Notes under the pieces: model-generated
What the model was told of the DNA's origin: nothing
What the model saw: only the letters and a program-made list of their open reading frames with translations
Databases searched by the model: none
Assembly: GCA_963921195.1 (NCBI GenBank)
Contig: OY992536.1
Location: forward strand, 183,838,995-183,902,994
Source: Pegoplata infirma
Taxonomy: Eukaryota; Arthropoda; Insecta; Diptera; Anthomyiidae
Direction of reading: 5' to 3'
DNA: 64,000 nucleotides
Position numbers and translations under genes: made by a program
Part shown: positions 12,862 through 24,764 of the stretch, piece by piece
Numbering within the stretch: position 1 is the stretch's first letter
Layout: every line of letters starts with the position of its first letter

Positions 12862-13280
12862 CACTCAAAATAATAATTCTGTTAAATTACAGGAAAACTC
12901 TGCTAATTTAACAGAGTACACCATACTCTTCCAGCTAGCAACATAACTTGGTAATTTTACTATAAAACTCTGGAAAATATCTTGGACAAAAAAACTGTCA
13001 ATTTACAGAGTTTATAGTAAAATATTGGTTAAAATGAGCTTCTTCTAACAAAGAAAACTCGGTAATTTTACTAATTAACTCTATAAAATGATTTGGACAA
13101 CAAAAACTGTCAATTTACAGAGTTTCTAGTAAAATATTTGTTAAATGAAGCACCATTTAACAAAGAAAAACTATCTCAATTTACATATACTTGTAAAATG
13201 AATTTGATGCAACCAAAAATTTACAGAAAAAACTCTGTAAATTTAAAGAGTTCAAAAAAACGCATGTTTCTATCGAACAT
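12862..13280 (+). mobile_element. TA-flanked CACTCAAAA-ended element with TTTACAGAG words, right end missing
   Basis: It starts TA then CACTCAAAATAATAATTCTG, the end shared with the elements at 49731 and 56058. The interior repeats a unit of about 112 bp with CTGTCAATTTACAGAGTTT at about 12990 and 13107 and inverted AACTCTGTAAATTT words near 13230. No complementary right end is found before exon 2, whose acceptor is about 75 bp further on. The element therefore appears truncated in the splice-acceptor region of the host gene. Confidence 0.6.
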
Positions 13281-13357
13281 TTTTAGAAGATTTCTGAAAA
13301 AAATTTTGTTTTAGCAATTTTGTATGACTAATATAATTATTTCTTTTCTTTTTTCAG

Positions 13358-13468
13358 ATAATGTGGATCATGAAGATGCAAAATCCCTATTTGAAACAAA
13401 TTTTAGCCATGTTTATTTTATACTTTATGACACATTTATACAATCTGAGGCAAATCTAAAACAAAAAG
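13358..13468 (+). CDS. RalGAPalpha (CG5521 orthologue): RalGAP-alpha, early coding exon (first one in the window)
   Basis: A 111-nt exon after a TTTCTTTTCTTTTTTCAG acceptor and before a GTAATT donor. It supplies two bases of a split codon, 36 codons and one base of the next. The peptide includes DAKSLFETNFSHVYFILYDT and EANLKQK. It aligns with the N-terminal region of human RALGAPA1, where the order is also a short lead, a FF-containing segment, then ASLKQK and REELD. The exon ends in phase 1 and joins 27642 directly to give LKQK-V-HKAHREELDG. A phase-compatible 18-nt segment at 26348 could be spliced between. The preceding exon carrying the start codon was looked for in 1-13357 and not found. 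The assignment is by family knowledge; the splice sites are seen. Confidence 0.9.
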
Positions 13469-13509
13469 GTAATTCATTTGAATATTTTGTAATTAAATGC
13501 TTTTAATCT

Positions 13510-13948
13510 TTTAAAATATTTAAAGGCTTTATTTAATAAATCATGTCGCCTAGTGTTGAGGAATTATTTGACGGTTTTTTTTTACTCTTCCTAATTGGGG
13601 CTGAAGTCTGCCGATGTTACTGCAAATTCAAACTTCAGCTTAAATTACCATATATGCCTCAAAATGGGGGTGTATTTTCAGCAGATTTTTTTTTGCTGAC
13701 TTGAGAGAGGTTTTATTTATTAAGGGCATCCTGATGGACTTGGCCCATGTCCGTCCTCAATTGGTTTTAAGTCGGTCTAGCACTGTCGGCCTGCCTGTCG
13801 TCTGTTTTAAGTTTGGTGTTGCATTTTAAATGAAATGAAATTTAAAGTATCAAAAGTTATGGACGAAAATGTAAGGATAAAAAAGACACTTTTTTACATT
13901 TTTTTGTTGAATATCTTTTTAAACTATTTCATCAATCACAGTATGATG
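13510..13948. other. Intron sequence with a decayed Helitron-like fragment
   Basis: CAAAAGTTATGGACGAAAATG near 13849 matches the interior of the Helitron-like copy at 32513. The TACACTCACTTTGTCATTCC text that continues this copy is found after 16421, because the 13958-16421 element inserted here. No exon is seen. Confidence 0.5.
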
Positions 13949-13957
13949 GTGGTACAC

Positions 13958-16421
13958 TAGGGTGGGTCGTTTTGCCACTTTTTTGTCGGATCGAAACGCT
14001 ATACCCGGCAAAAGTTGTCTACCCAGATGGGTATTACAGATGTGTTTTTTTTTGGAAATCGGTTGATGTCTTCTGCTCTCAGAATGTGCTCAAAGTTTCG
14101 AAATTTCGACCAAAAATCCCAAAATGCCAAATATTGAGGCTCGAAAAAGCGGTTATTATTTTTTTTGGTAAAGATATGTTATTTTAAACGTAAACTCCAT
14201 TTTAGGCATCAAAATGCAGTTTTAACCCCTCCCGGAGGTCCAGGGAATATCCCCAATATCCAAAGAGGATGTGAATTTCGGCTAAAAATACCATAATTGA
14301 TAATTATTGTGGTTAGAAAAAGTGGCATAATTTTTGGGTACAAATATGTTATTTTAGACGTTAACTCCCTTTAAGGCATCAAAATGCAATTTTAATCCCT
14401 TTCTGAAATCCAGGGAATACCCCCGATTTCCAAAAGAGAGAATTTCGGCAAAAAATACCCAAATTGACAATTATTGAGTTTCGAAAAGTGGCATTTTGTT
14501 TGTGTAAATATGTGTTATTTTAAACGTCATCTCATACTTATGCATTTAAAAGCAATTATTAACACCCCTTGGGGTCAAGAACCCCCGCCGGGGTCGGAGA
14601 AAGATGGAAGTTTGGGCATTTTTTAAACCTTTCAAAGCCATTTTTGGTTATATGGAACATTGATAATTTTATAGTTCTCGCCGAGACTCAACTCAAAGGA
14701 CGGGAATGTCAAAATCGATAAGTGAGTATATGGGAGATATTTAAAGCTAGATTTTTTTAGATATATTTATGTCTTTAAATTTTGTTTAGCTAGAGGTTAT
14801 CAAAAAGTGTTTATATGGTAAATAAATCTAGTGGAGTAAAGAAAATATTTTAAAAGTTATATTTTCCATAGAGGTAGAATTCTTCGAAAATTAGAAGAAT
14901 TAATAGGAAAATCCATGCAATGGGCAGGTTGCCTTTTGCATTTTATCGAAATACCATTCCAGTTCTCTTTAAGCATTTCGACGGCCAAAAATCAGGTCCC
15001 AATTTTTACACAGGTCCTATAGGTTCAATATTACCCGGATGTGAAAAACTTCCTGTGGTGTCATTTATAGCAATTAAATATGATCTTTCTTATCACAGTT
15101 CCGAAAAGCTTAAAAAACTCAGTAAGGACTTCAAATACTTGTATCTCATAACTAAATCTATTGATTCGGCAGAATGCTCGGAGGTTCTTTCTTCCATGAT
15201 CCCTGGAAAATTGAATAAGGCTCGCAGGTTGACAACTGTCAAGCAAGGAACTCATAGAAATAGTTAAGTTCATACCTAAAGTCTATGTGGTGATGCAAAA
15301 GGGGCATCCCCTGAGTGTTGGCTCAAAGTAAAAAAAAAAAAAGCAGTAGTTCATTCAACCATTCAAACCAATGCGTTCTTTGCACTGCCCGAAAATATTT
15401 TTCTCGTGATGATGACAGATTGTAGACTTGCTGTCCGTCAAGATGCACCAAAAAGAATTCTTAGTACTCAAGAAGAACAAACAGGGAATCGTCATCAGTT
15501 CATTCGCTACAATATTATTTCAATGCTAAATTTTGAGGCCACTGATTACGTGGAAATGATCTTCTGGGAAATTACTGATGTTTCTAACACAGTACCACCC
15601 GTTTTAAGGACGGTATCAAATAAATAACTTATTGACAAACTTTCACTTCCTGAAAACACAGTTTCCGTGCCATTCAGTTGCAGTAGAACGAATAGTAAAA
15701 TTAGTATCTGAAGCAATATCTAGAGTGTGCGACAGAAACGCAAGAGATGGCATAATAAAATCGGATTTAATTTCTAGACAAGCTCCAATAAAATTTAAAT
15801 TCAAATCTCAATTTGTAACAATTTTTTCTGATATTGAGGGTGGGGAGGTATCGCTTAAATAGCATTTTAGGGCATCTTTACCCATATATAATGACACTTT
15901 TTCTGGACTTGAATTTATTACAATTTTGGAAACTCACCTCCAACTTAGGATATCGGGGGTATTCCCTGGATTTCCGAAAGGGCTTAAAATTGCATATTGA
16001 TGCCTAAAATGGATTTAACGTCTAAAATAACATATTTGTACCCAAAAATTATGTCACTTTTTCGAACCACAATAATTACCAATTAGGGTATTTTTAGCCG
16101 AAATTCACATCCTCTTTGGATATCGGGGGTATTCCCTCGACCTCCGGGAGGGATTAAAAATGCATTTTGATGATTAAAATGGAGTTTACGTTTAAAATAA
16201 CATATCTTTACCAAAAAAAATAATAACCGCTTTTTCGAGCCTCAATATTTGGCATTTTGGGATTTTTGGTCGAAATTTCGAAACTTTGAGCCCATTCTGA
16301 GAGCAGAAGATATCAACCGATTTCCAAAAAAATTCACATCTGAAATACCCATCTGGGTAGACAACTTTTGCCGGGTATAGCGTTTCGATCCGACAAAAAA
16401 GTGACAAAACGACCCACCCTA
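13958..16421 (+). mobile_element. 2.46-kb DNA transposon, long inverted repeats, 9-bp duplication, decayed coding region
   Basis: The ends are TAGGGTGGGTCGTTTTG and its complement. GTGGTACAC flanks it on both sides (13949-13957 and 16422-16430). The inverted repeats are about 570-600 bp. Each contains two diverged subrepeats with a CAGGGAATA.CCCC core. A coding remnant lies between them (about 14920-15861). Elements at 45735-47254 and 61751-63430 share TAGGGYGG-type ends and 8-bp duplications, so this copy may show what their autonomous partner encodes. The superfamily is not assigned. Confidence 0.8.
14920..15861 (+). pseudogene. Broken transposon protein of the 13958-16421 element
   Basis: One protein can be followed through at least three disruptions. 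14920-15235 reads FYTGPIGSILPGCEKLPV... and EKLKKLSKDFKYLYLI. A shift near 15235 leads to ELIEIVKFIPKVYVVMQKG. After an A-run near 15335 comes NAFFALPENIFLVMMTDCR and LNFEATDYVEMI. A stop and shift near 15625 lead to FPCHSVAVERIVKLVSEA and RDGIIKSDLISRQ. The NAFFAHPEN-like, LNFDATDY-like and PCHSQAVERxVKLVTEA-like blocks recall a large family of uncharacterised, transposon-borne arthropod proteins. That resemblance is from memory and unverified. The DDE residues cannot be assigned. The copy is inactive. Confidence 0.65.
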
Positions 16422-16486
16422 GTGGTACACTCACTTTGTCATTCCGTGTGTAACGTATTGAAATATCAGTTTAGGACCCTATAAAG

Positions 16487-16816
16487 CAATGGTTCCCAAC
16501 CTTTGATCCTCGCCCCACTGGGGGGAAATTTGAATGCTTCAGGGGGGCAACGAGCAAATTTTTAAGTTTATTTTTTTGTTAAAAAACTAAAAAAAAATCC
16601 TTTTTTTAGTTAAATTATTTAGTTGGTTATTGAAAACTTTTGCTAAAAACTTTATTTAAAAGACGATTTTAACAAAAAGTTTGCTTAACTACAACTACAT
16701 TTTGAATTTTAAAACGAATTAAAAAAAATTTACACATTTTTCTTGAGTGCAGGGGGACATTTTGGTTTTTTTAACTTAAAAGTGGGGCATGGCCCAAAAA
16801 AGGTTGGGAACCATTG
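16487..16816. mobile_element. 330-bp hAT-type MITE
   Basis: The ends are CAATGGTTCCCAACCTTTG and GGTTGGGAACCATTG, close to the CAGNGGTTCTCAACCT ends known for hAT/SPIN-like MITEs. An exact 8-bp duplication CTATAAAG flanks it (16479-16486 and 16817-16824). It is inserted in a Helitron-like copy whose GGACCCTATAAAGTATAAATG text is thereby split. There is no coding capacity. Confidence 0.88.
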
Positions 16817-16824
16817 CTATAAAG

Positions 16825-17156
16825 TATAAATGTATGCATATTATTTGTTCTTGATCGAACTAAAAAAAACATTGCAGAGATATACTTCGTCCGTCTGTGG
16901 AAAGCGCACTACAGTCCGAATCAAAGGAACTAGACTCCCGAAGTTTGGCAAGAATATGTCTTGTATTTTTAAGTTGGTTAAGTTCGGAAATGGGCAAGAT
17001 CAGACAAAGGGGGAAAGTTCCCCTTAAGGAACTAAACCATTCTCTAAAAAATACAAATTTTTTTACCCTCCAACCACAGTATGGGGGTATACTCACTTTG
17101 TCATTCCGTGTGTAACACATCGAAATATCGTCGGGGACCCCACAAAGTATATATGA
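16825..17156 (+). mobile_element. Helitron-like (mini-me/DINE-1-like) fragment
   Basis: It contains CGTCCGTCTGTGGAAAGCGC, the AAATGGGCAAGATCAGAC block shared with 18916 and 31917, and a second start (ACTCACTTTGTCATTCCGTG at about 17092). Several overlapping frames exist on both strands but only reflect this repeat. Confidence 0.65.
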
Positions 17157-18782
17157 GCAATTGTCATTAACTTTTAATATTTAAGAAAAAAAAATTGCGA
17201 TTTTTTTTTTCGTGGCACATTGATAAGACTTTGTATTATGCTTACCCAGAGCTAAAATACATATTCAAAGATGCACAAAATCTTTGCTAAATATCGAGAT
17301 ATTTGCATTTAACCAATTTTTTTTTCGGCACATTTTCCAATATTTTGGAAATAAAAATGTTTCCAACGGTTTTATTTTTTTAGAAAAATATTACCAAATG
17401 CATTAACAAAATCTCAACAAATTCTTAGTTAACACCATTATTCTATCTCTAATAGGTAAGAAACAGCAGTGGTTTAAAGGGAACATTTTTGAAAAAAAAT
17501 TAATAATTTTGATTTTTTTTTTTTTAATATTAAATGTCTGATTTTATAGTGTTGTCCTTCACTGAATATTGAAACTATTCAAAGGATGATTAATAATGCT
17601 AATATTAGGGTTATTACGAAATATTTTAACGTTATTACTAATTTTATCAAGGTTATAAAAAATTTTAGCGATTTTTCGCGACTGAAAAAATCAATGGACT
17701 AATTTTGAAATATTATTTGAATAAGACATGTCAAAATCTATCAAAATACATTTCTTTTCTACTTTATTTAAGTAATGTAAGATTTTATATAACCATTAAA
17801 TTTAAAGGTATCAAAAATTTAAAACCACCGAAAAACCGCTTAAACGTTAAGTTTTTTCGGGTGCGAATTAATTGAAGATAGAGAATTAAAAAGACTACCA
17901 AACGCGCCTTTCACCGACCAATTTCTATAAGCGGCCTGGATGTGCCTTACAAAAAAGTGAAAACTGAAAAACACCGCGAAATTCGCCAATATTAACTTTT
18001 GATCAATGTTGCTTTCCATGATTTATTATATTTGCACATACCATTGTTTCTACATGTTCAACTTTCAGCCATGCACATTTGGCTGTCAAATAATGCAAAA
18101 CTAAAATATCGAAATTTTGCAAAAAATTTAAAAAGTTCATGAAATTTTTGCAATTGAATATTTTTTGGGTGCGTTTGTAAATCAAGTGGGAAATGGTAAA
18201 TTATAAAGTTCACAAAGCATTCGGAACCATTCGGAATAAAAATGGGAGTGTGCCTCGCAAAAAACAGACTTTTTAAAAAATTCACGTTTTTTCTTCCCAT
18301 CTTTGGAGAGCTGCAGCTTCGTAACCATTGCGAGCACATCACTCGAATCAGTCTCAGATTGTGCATATTTACAAGGGCTTTGCACCAAAAGCTACAATCA
18401 AAAAACCTCGAAAAATTGAAAATTGAAAAAAATTGGTATCAAAGATTTAGGTCCATGTAACTTTTTTCTTATTGATGGCACATCTACTGAACCTACACCA
18501 AATAATTGCCCAAGTCTACTGATTAAACGGTATTAAATTTGGAGCAATAGCTTTAACGCACCCAACAATATGGAACTTTGAACGAAAAATTTCATGAGAG
18601 TATCAAGCGATTTTTTTACATTTTTCAACTTTGCACGTTCCTTACCATGAGATAATGAGACTATTTGCGCTGTGCCTTTGCAGAATTACTCATTATGGTT
18701 CCCTTAACAAGTTTACAAATAAAAATGTTATTGCGAAATTAGTAAAATATCAAAAGCGTTAAAAGTTAATGACAAAAGTCCA
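17157..18782. mobile_element. Unclassified 1.6-kb element inserted in a Helitron-like copy
   Basis: The flanking repeat text (GGACCCCACAAAGTATATAT ... CATATATCATTTTGATCC) is normally continuous, as at 32317-32356. The insert has short inverted ends, TTGTCATTAACTTTTAA at 17161 and TTAAAAGTTAATGACAA near 18757. ATATAT on both sides may be the duplication. The interior is AT-rich. Short frames at 18003-18460 overlap on both strands and show no family resemblance. Confidence 0.5.
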
Positions 18783-19320
18783 TATATCATTTTGATCCAT
18801 GATAGAATCTAAGACATTCTAGCGATGTCCGTCCGTCCGTCTCTAGAAATAACGATGCAGTCCAAACCAAAAGAGCTAGACCCCTGAAATTGGGCAAGAA
18901 TAACTCTTATGTTAAGTTAGAAGATGGGCAAAATCGGACCAGGGGTAAAAACGTTTTCCCTTGAAGAACTTAAATGACCCCTGAAAAATACAATATTTTT
19001 AAGATTTTTTTTTAAATTTATGTTCAACAAATGTAATATTTTTATGTCATATTATGTTTATAGACCTGCGCTTGGACCAAGGGGGTTTAGAAATTAATTA
19101 AAAATAACGATAAAAATGTATTATTTAAGCGCAAATACCATAAACAAATAATTTGTAAACACATATAGCGGTGGTAAAGGGTTCCCCCACCGATTTCGCC
19201 TCCCCCCTCCCCCAGAAGGAAAGACGCCCCTGCGATTTTTTTTTTTATTTTAAACGTGTTGGAGGGTATAAAAGATTCGGCACAGCCGAATTTTTAAGAC
19301 TCTTGCTTGTTTTTTAGTTG
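18783..19320 (+). mobile_element. 3-prime part of a Helitron-like copy with terminal hairpin
   Basis: It continues the copy interrupted at 17157: GCGATGTCCGTCCGTCCGTC, then GGGCAAAATCGGACCAGGGG, then GGAGGGTATAAAAGA and the hairpin TTCGGC-ACA-GCCGAA (19276-19290), then CTTGCTTGTTTTT. The hairpin plus CTTGCTTG end is the typical 3-prime terminus of this dipteran repeat group. Confidence 0.7.
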
Positions 19321-19494
19321 TTGTGTACTTTTGTTAAACAAATAAAACATTTTTATGTCAGGGGAAGTTCAAAGTCCTGCACTTGTACCAGTGGATTTAA
19401 AAAAAAATAAATTCGTCCTGCCCCCTTTTGTGGGCGTGATATAAACATATTTAAAAAGTGATGAAATTGTATTAATTTATTGCACAAATCACAA

Positions 19495-19990
19495 ATAAGA
19501 AATTGTATTTTTGGTACTTTTTATATTTCCTGCGATAATGGACCTTGGAATGTAGGATCCTTCGGTGTAAAAAACATTCTGTATAAATTTCCTTTTTGAA
19601 ATACCGATTTTAAGGGGCAAAAAGGAAAAAAATATTAAAAAAACACTTATGCAGTTTTTCCTTTTTGCCACAGATTTGTACTTTGGTACTTTTTCGGTCT
19701 CCTAAAAATTGGAATGTATGATCATCCAGCAAATAAAAGAAATATTCTGATTTTTGCAATTGATTCTAAGATTGTTAAAATTTACTTTGGTACTTTTTCG
19801 ATCTCCTGAAGTAACGACAATGTTTTTTTGGGATGTAGGATCCCTTATCGAAGCAAAACAATTCGAAAAAAGACTTAGAATTTCTGATACTGAGAGGGTT
19901 AAAAGGGAAAAAAATTGTATTTTGGTGCTTTTTTAATTTCCTAAAATTTCCTAATGCCCTATAATAAACTTAAAATTTTGGGGACAATGG
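19495..19990 (+). repeat. Degenerate tandem repeat with TTGGTACTTTTTCGGTCTCC units
   Basis: Three to four units open with TTTGGTACTTTTT followed by a TTTCCT/TCTCCT block and ATGTAGGATCC-like text (near 19508, 19683, 19787, 19922). Unit length varies from about 100 to 175 bp. It is intronic and non-coding. 19991-20247 shows only AT-rich sequence. Confidence 0.55.
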
Positions 19991-21149
19991 TTTTGAAAAT
20001 TTTGATTATAAGGGCCAAAAAATGGATGCAAATGAAAAATCGGTAATTTTATATAACTATTGAACTAATAACCACAGAATGTCAACATTTGACATGAAGG
20101 ATCATCCTGAAATGAAATAGAACTGGAACAAAATAGAATAGGACATGAACCAAAATTAAAAGATTATTTTCTCTAACATTTTTTATTAAAAAAAAATAAA
20201 TAAAAATTGCCTAAATAGTTGCTCATCCGTCTTTTACCCGGTATTTGTAGAGATGGGCAAAGGGTAAATACCCAAATAGTAAATACCCGGTAAAATAGGT
20301 AAATTGGGTAGAAATGGGTAAATACCCGGGTATTTTGCAAAAAGGTGGTTATAAACTATTTTGTAGAAAATTTGGTGAAAACATTTTGCAACAAAATTTA
20401 ATGAATTTTATACTAAAAAAATACTTTTTTAGAAAAAATAGTACTTTTTAAGAAAAAATAGTGCTCTTTTAGGAAAAAATAGAAAAATATGTACTTTTTT
20501 AGAGAGAAAGTGTTTTTTTAGAAAAAGTGGTGCTTTTTTTGTAAAATAGTACTATTTTATAAAAGTACTATCTCACCATTAAGACAAAAACGTACTTTTT
20601 TCTGGAAAAAAGAACTAATTTAGAAAAATGGTGCTTATTTTTCTAAAAAGTATTATTTATGAAAATATAGTACTTTAAAAAAAAAATTAATTAATTTTTA
20701 GAAAAAAAAATTTACTTTTTATACAAAAAAGTACTTTTTAAAAAAGTAAATTGTTTACTACTTTTTTAGAAAAAAAAGTGCTGTGTTCTAAAAAAAGTGT
20801 TTTAAAAAAAGTACTTTTTTCTAAAACAAGGTACTTTTTCTAAAAAAGTACTTTTTTCAAAAACATGGTACTTTTTTAAAAAAAAGTACTTTTTTCTAAA
20901 AAATGTACTTTTTTCTTAAAAAAGGTACTTTTTTCTAAAAAAATTTACTTTTTTCTTAAAAAAGGTACTTTTTCTAAAAAATTCTTAAAAAAGTTCTTTT
21001 TTACTACTTTTTTAAAAAAAAGTACTTTTTTCTAAAAAAAGAAAAAAAAAAAAAAAAAAATAAAAGTACTTTTTTCTAAAAAAAATACTTTTTTCTAAAT
21101 AAAAGTACTTTTTTTTAATAAAGTAGTATTAAAGTACTTTTTTACTACC

Positions 21150-21978
21150 AAGAAACACCGGCATCACATGGGGTCTCCATGGAAGATTAGATGATTTAGA
21201 TTATGCTGACGACATTTGTCTTTTTGCCCATAGAAGCTCACATATGTCATCTAAACTCCAGGAATTGTGCAATGTCGCAGCCGAATGCGGGTTAAAGATT
21301 AACGTTAATAAAACGAAAACCATGAACATCAACACGGTGACGAATAGGCCATTTACTCTGTACGGCGTAGCTTTAGAATCCTCCTTCATGTACCTTGGAA
21401 GTATTATCTCCAGCAGTGGTGGTTCTAGTGAAGATATAAAGGCACGTATAAATAAGGCTAAGGCTGTCTTCGGTGTTCTCTCTTCGGTTTGGCATTCTAC
21501 ATCCATATCCAGACACAAAAATAAAAAATCTTCAATGCCAACGTAAAGCCTGTCCTTCTGTACGCATGTGAGACATGGAATCCATCTCACCGCGAACTGC
21601 AAACAATGCAAGCATTTGTAAATCGTTGTCTCCGTAGAATTCTTCGTATATTCTGGCCTAATACTATCACAAATAGTGAACTGTGGGTAAGGACGCGACA
21701 GACAACGATTTCTACGGAAATAAAGAGTCGTAAATGGTCCTGGTTGGGACACACCCTACGAAAATCAACAGATGATATTACAAGGCAAGGTATAGAGTGG
21801 ACACCCCAAGGAAGTCGAAGGAGGGGCCGACCATCCAAAACATGGCGCAGATTAGTGGAGTTGGAAGCTGCGGATGTTGGTGTAACATGGAGTGAAATTA
21901 AATGCATCGCTATCGACAAACCCAGATGGAAAACTTTTGTTGAGGCCCTATGCTCCTAAAAGGAACAACGGGACTATA
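21150..21978 (+). pseudogene. RTE-like non-LTR retrotransposon fragment (C-terminal RT region)
   Basis: It reads GITWGLHGRLDDLDYADDIC..., the RT YADD box with upstream and downstream context (NVNKTKTMNI, FMYLGSIISSSGGSSEDIK), then a frameshift near 21525. It continues NANVKPVLLYACETWNP, LRRILRIFWPN, KWSWLGHTLRK, RRRGRPSKTWRR and DKPRWKTFVEALCS before a stop at 21957-21959. The order and tail motifs are those of RTE-clade proteins. Only the last quarter or so of an ORF remains, with about 20 bp of trailing sequence. It is inserted in the AGTACTTTTTT array of the surrounding element. Confidence 0.8.
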
Positions 21979-21981
21979 TAT

Positions 21982-24764
21982 GGGGCATTCCATGCCAAAT
22001 CACTCACTTTTAGGCCCGACCCCCTTAGATTAATTTTATTTTTGGATATGTTTTAGTACGTATTAAATGCAACTTGCAGCCAAATTTTCAGCCTTTTATA
22101 CCAAGGTGGTGTTGAGTAATCCATTTTTCAAAATGGCGATTTTTTCCAAAAAATGGAAAAATTTAAATTTTCAATCAATTTTGACCAGTAAAAAATATAG
22201 ATATATTAAAAAAAGATGGACAACATTTTGTTGGTAGTTAAATGTAGTTTTAGAAAAAAAATATGAAAAATTATTCGAAGTAATTATCACTTGTTTTTTA
22301 TCGTATAAAAATTAAAATCGACTTTTTGAAAAAGTCCGAAACCTTCGATTTTTTTTTTAAAATGTCAAAAAATTCTACTCTAAATTACGCAACTTTTAAG
22401 TCATAATTCGAGATGTGATCGTAATTCGTTCTATTTTTATTCAAATTTTGAAAATTGCACTTTTTTTTTTTGACTCTGGTTTATTTTATATGGTGCTCCA
22501 AAAAAAATAATTTGGTAAATATTGACCGTAACTTCCCCTAGATATATTAACTTGGCTGTAAAAATACGTCTCAGAAAATTTTAGGACGATCGGACATAGG
22601 TAAGGCGTGCCGCATCGGCTTTGAAGTTTGAAAATCGGATTACAAGGAAAAATATGAATTTTTTTCTGTTTTCTTAATTTTTTTGGTATTTTCAGTTAAT
22701 TTTGAATTCAAATGGTTACAGAATTGAAATGTAGAGTAAAATGTCTCTCTATTAAGGTCATAAAAACCGAAATCGGTTTAAAATCAGCCAAGTTATTACA
22801 ACTTCCCCAGGCATCTAACGTGTGGCAGACAACTTGATTAATCAATACAATCCGATTTTTGAAATTCATTGAAATTTTCTACTGTAATAACATTTTTTTA
22901 TTCTTCAAGTTGAAATGTTATTAGATGACAAGTATTTTTCATATTGTGTTTTGCTAACATTTTTTAAATTAGTGCTAAAAATGCCTGCATTTTCCACACC
23001 CTTTTGAAATCTCTATTTAAAAAAAAAAAATATTTTTTTTGTTTTAAAATTTGGAAAAGTCAAAAAAATATTACACTGAAACATGAATAATGAAAAAATG
23101 TTATTACAGTAGAAAATTTCAATAAATTTAAAAAAAGGGCCTCGTATTTTTTAATCAAGTTGTATGGCACACGCTAGATGCCTGGTGAAGTTGTAATTAG
23201 AGATGAGCAATGTAGTGATTCTTGAATCACGCCGTTCTCAGTTACCGTGATTTACAAATCACCGTTCTTTTAAACAGTTACCGTGATCACAGTTTTTCAA
23301 TGTGATGCAAAAAAAAAAAAAAACGATACAATGTTTTCCTTTTACTTTAGATTAGTATGTATTAAATATTATTTGTATTGCCGGACTTCGTATTTAATAA
23401 CTCAATTTGTATTAAGTTCAATTTAAGTACATTCCAGTTATTTCTGAGAAATTATTTATTTAAAATTAAAAGAAAATCTGGAAAAATTTATAAAACCACA
23501 GTAGAGATGAGCAATTTAGTTATTTTTGAGGAACGTCTTCCTTTACCAATATTTTAAACAGTTACTGTGATCACCGTTTTTAAATGTATGTGGATATAAA
23601 CGTGATTTTTAATCACAGTTCTTTTAAATCAGAGTTCTTACAATAACAGTTTTCATTTTAAAGCAAAAAAATATTTTTGGCAATTTCGTTCCTTGTGTGC
23701 GTATTAAAAACATTGCGTTTGCATTGTGTGTTTGTTTTTTTTTTACATTCCATAACAAGAGAAGAAAAAATATGATTGAACGAACACACCGCAACTGTTA
23801 AAATGTTAGTTAAAGTGTGTATAACAGAAAAGAACGATATTGCAAGTAGCAGTGATTTAAGATATTTGATAACTGCAGTTACCAGTGATTTTTGAATCAC
23901 GGTGATTTAATCACCGGTATGAAAATATCGCTCATCTCTAGTTGTAATAACTTGGCTGATTTTCAACCGATTTTAGTTTTTAGTACCTTATTAGAAAGGC
24001 ATTTTACTCCACATCATAATTCTGTAATCACTTGAATTAAAACTTAACTAAAAATACCAAAGAAATTGCGAAAACAGAAAAAAATTCATATTTTTCCTTG
24101 TAATCCGTTTTTTAAACTTCAAGGACCATGCTAAGCGCCTTACACATGTCCGATCGTCCCAAATTTTTGTGAGACGTATATTTACCTCCAAATGAATATA
24201 TTTAGGGTAAGTTAGGGTCAGTAATTACCATTTTTTTTTTTTTGGAGCTCCATATAAAATAAATCAGAGCCAAAACATAAAAGGTGCAATTTTAAAAATT
24301 AAAAAAAAAATAGAAAGAATTGTGATCACATCTCGAGTTATGGCTTAAAAGTTGCATAATTTAGAGTACAATTCTTATAGTTTTTTACAAAAAAATCGAA
24401 GGTTTCGGACTTTTTCAAAAAGTCGATTTTAATTTTTAAACGTCAAAAAATAAGTGATAATTACTTCGAATAATTTTTTAACATTTTTTTTCTAAAACTA
24501 CATTTAAATACCAACAAAACGTTGTCCAACTTTTTTTAAAATATCTATATTTTTTACTGGTCAAAATTGATTGAAAATTTAAATTTTTTCATTTTTTGGA
24601 AAAAATCGCCATTTTGAAAAATTTGATTACTCAACACCACCTTGGTATAAAAGGCTGAAAATTTGGCTGCAAGTTGCATTTAATACGTACTAAAACATAT
24701 CCAAAAATAAAATTAATCGAAGGGGGTCGGGCCTAAAAGTGAGTGATTTGGCATGGAATGCCCC
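21982..24764. mobile_element. Long-inverted-repeat element with GGGGCATTCCATGCC ends
   Basis: The left terminus GGGGCATTCCATGCCAAATC is matched inversely at the right. The complementarity continues through AGGCCCGACCCCCTT and on for about a kilobase per arm, for example GAACCTTCGATTTT-like text at 22341 versus its complement at 24390. The target was AT-repeat, so the duplication cannot be read cleanly. A related end (GGCATTCCACGCCAAATG) occurs at 40491. No transposase is seen. Confidence 0.75.
23198..23940. mobile_element. hAT-like element with AATCACGGTGATT words
   Basis: The ends are TAGAGATGAGCAATGTAGTG and the complement of TAGAGATGAGCGATATTTTC. An exact 8-bp duplication GTTGTAAT flanks it (23190-23197 and 23941-23948). 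It splits the TGAAGTTGTAATAACTTGGC text of the arm of the 21982-24764 element. Subterminal words are variants of TGATTTTTAATCAC and ACCGGTGATT. A second internal TAGAGATGAGCAATTTAG start at about 23502 suggests a duplicated or composite left half. Confidence 0.85.

Noticed and set aside
16830..17120. Three overlapping frames of 65-86 residues
   Set aside because: They translate Helitron-like repeat text found elsewhere in the window in other frames.
18003..18460. Overlapping frames on both strands as a small gene pair
   Set aside because: No splice logic or family resemblance was seen, and they lie inside an inverted-ended insertion within a Helitron-like repeat.
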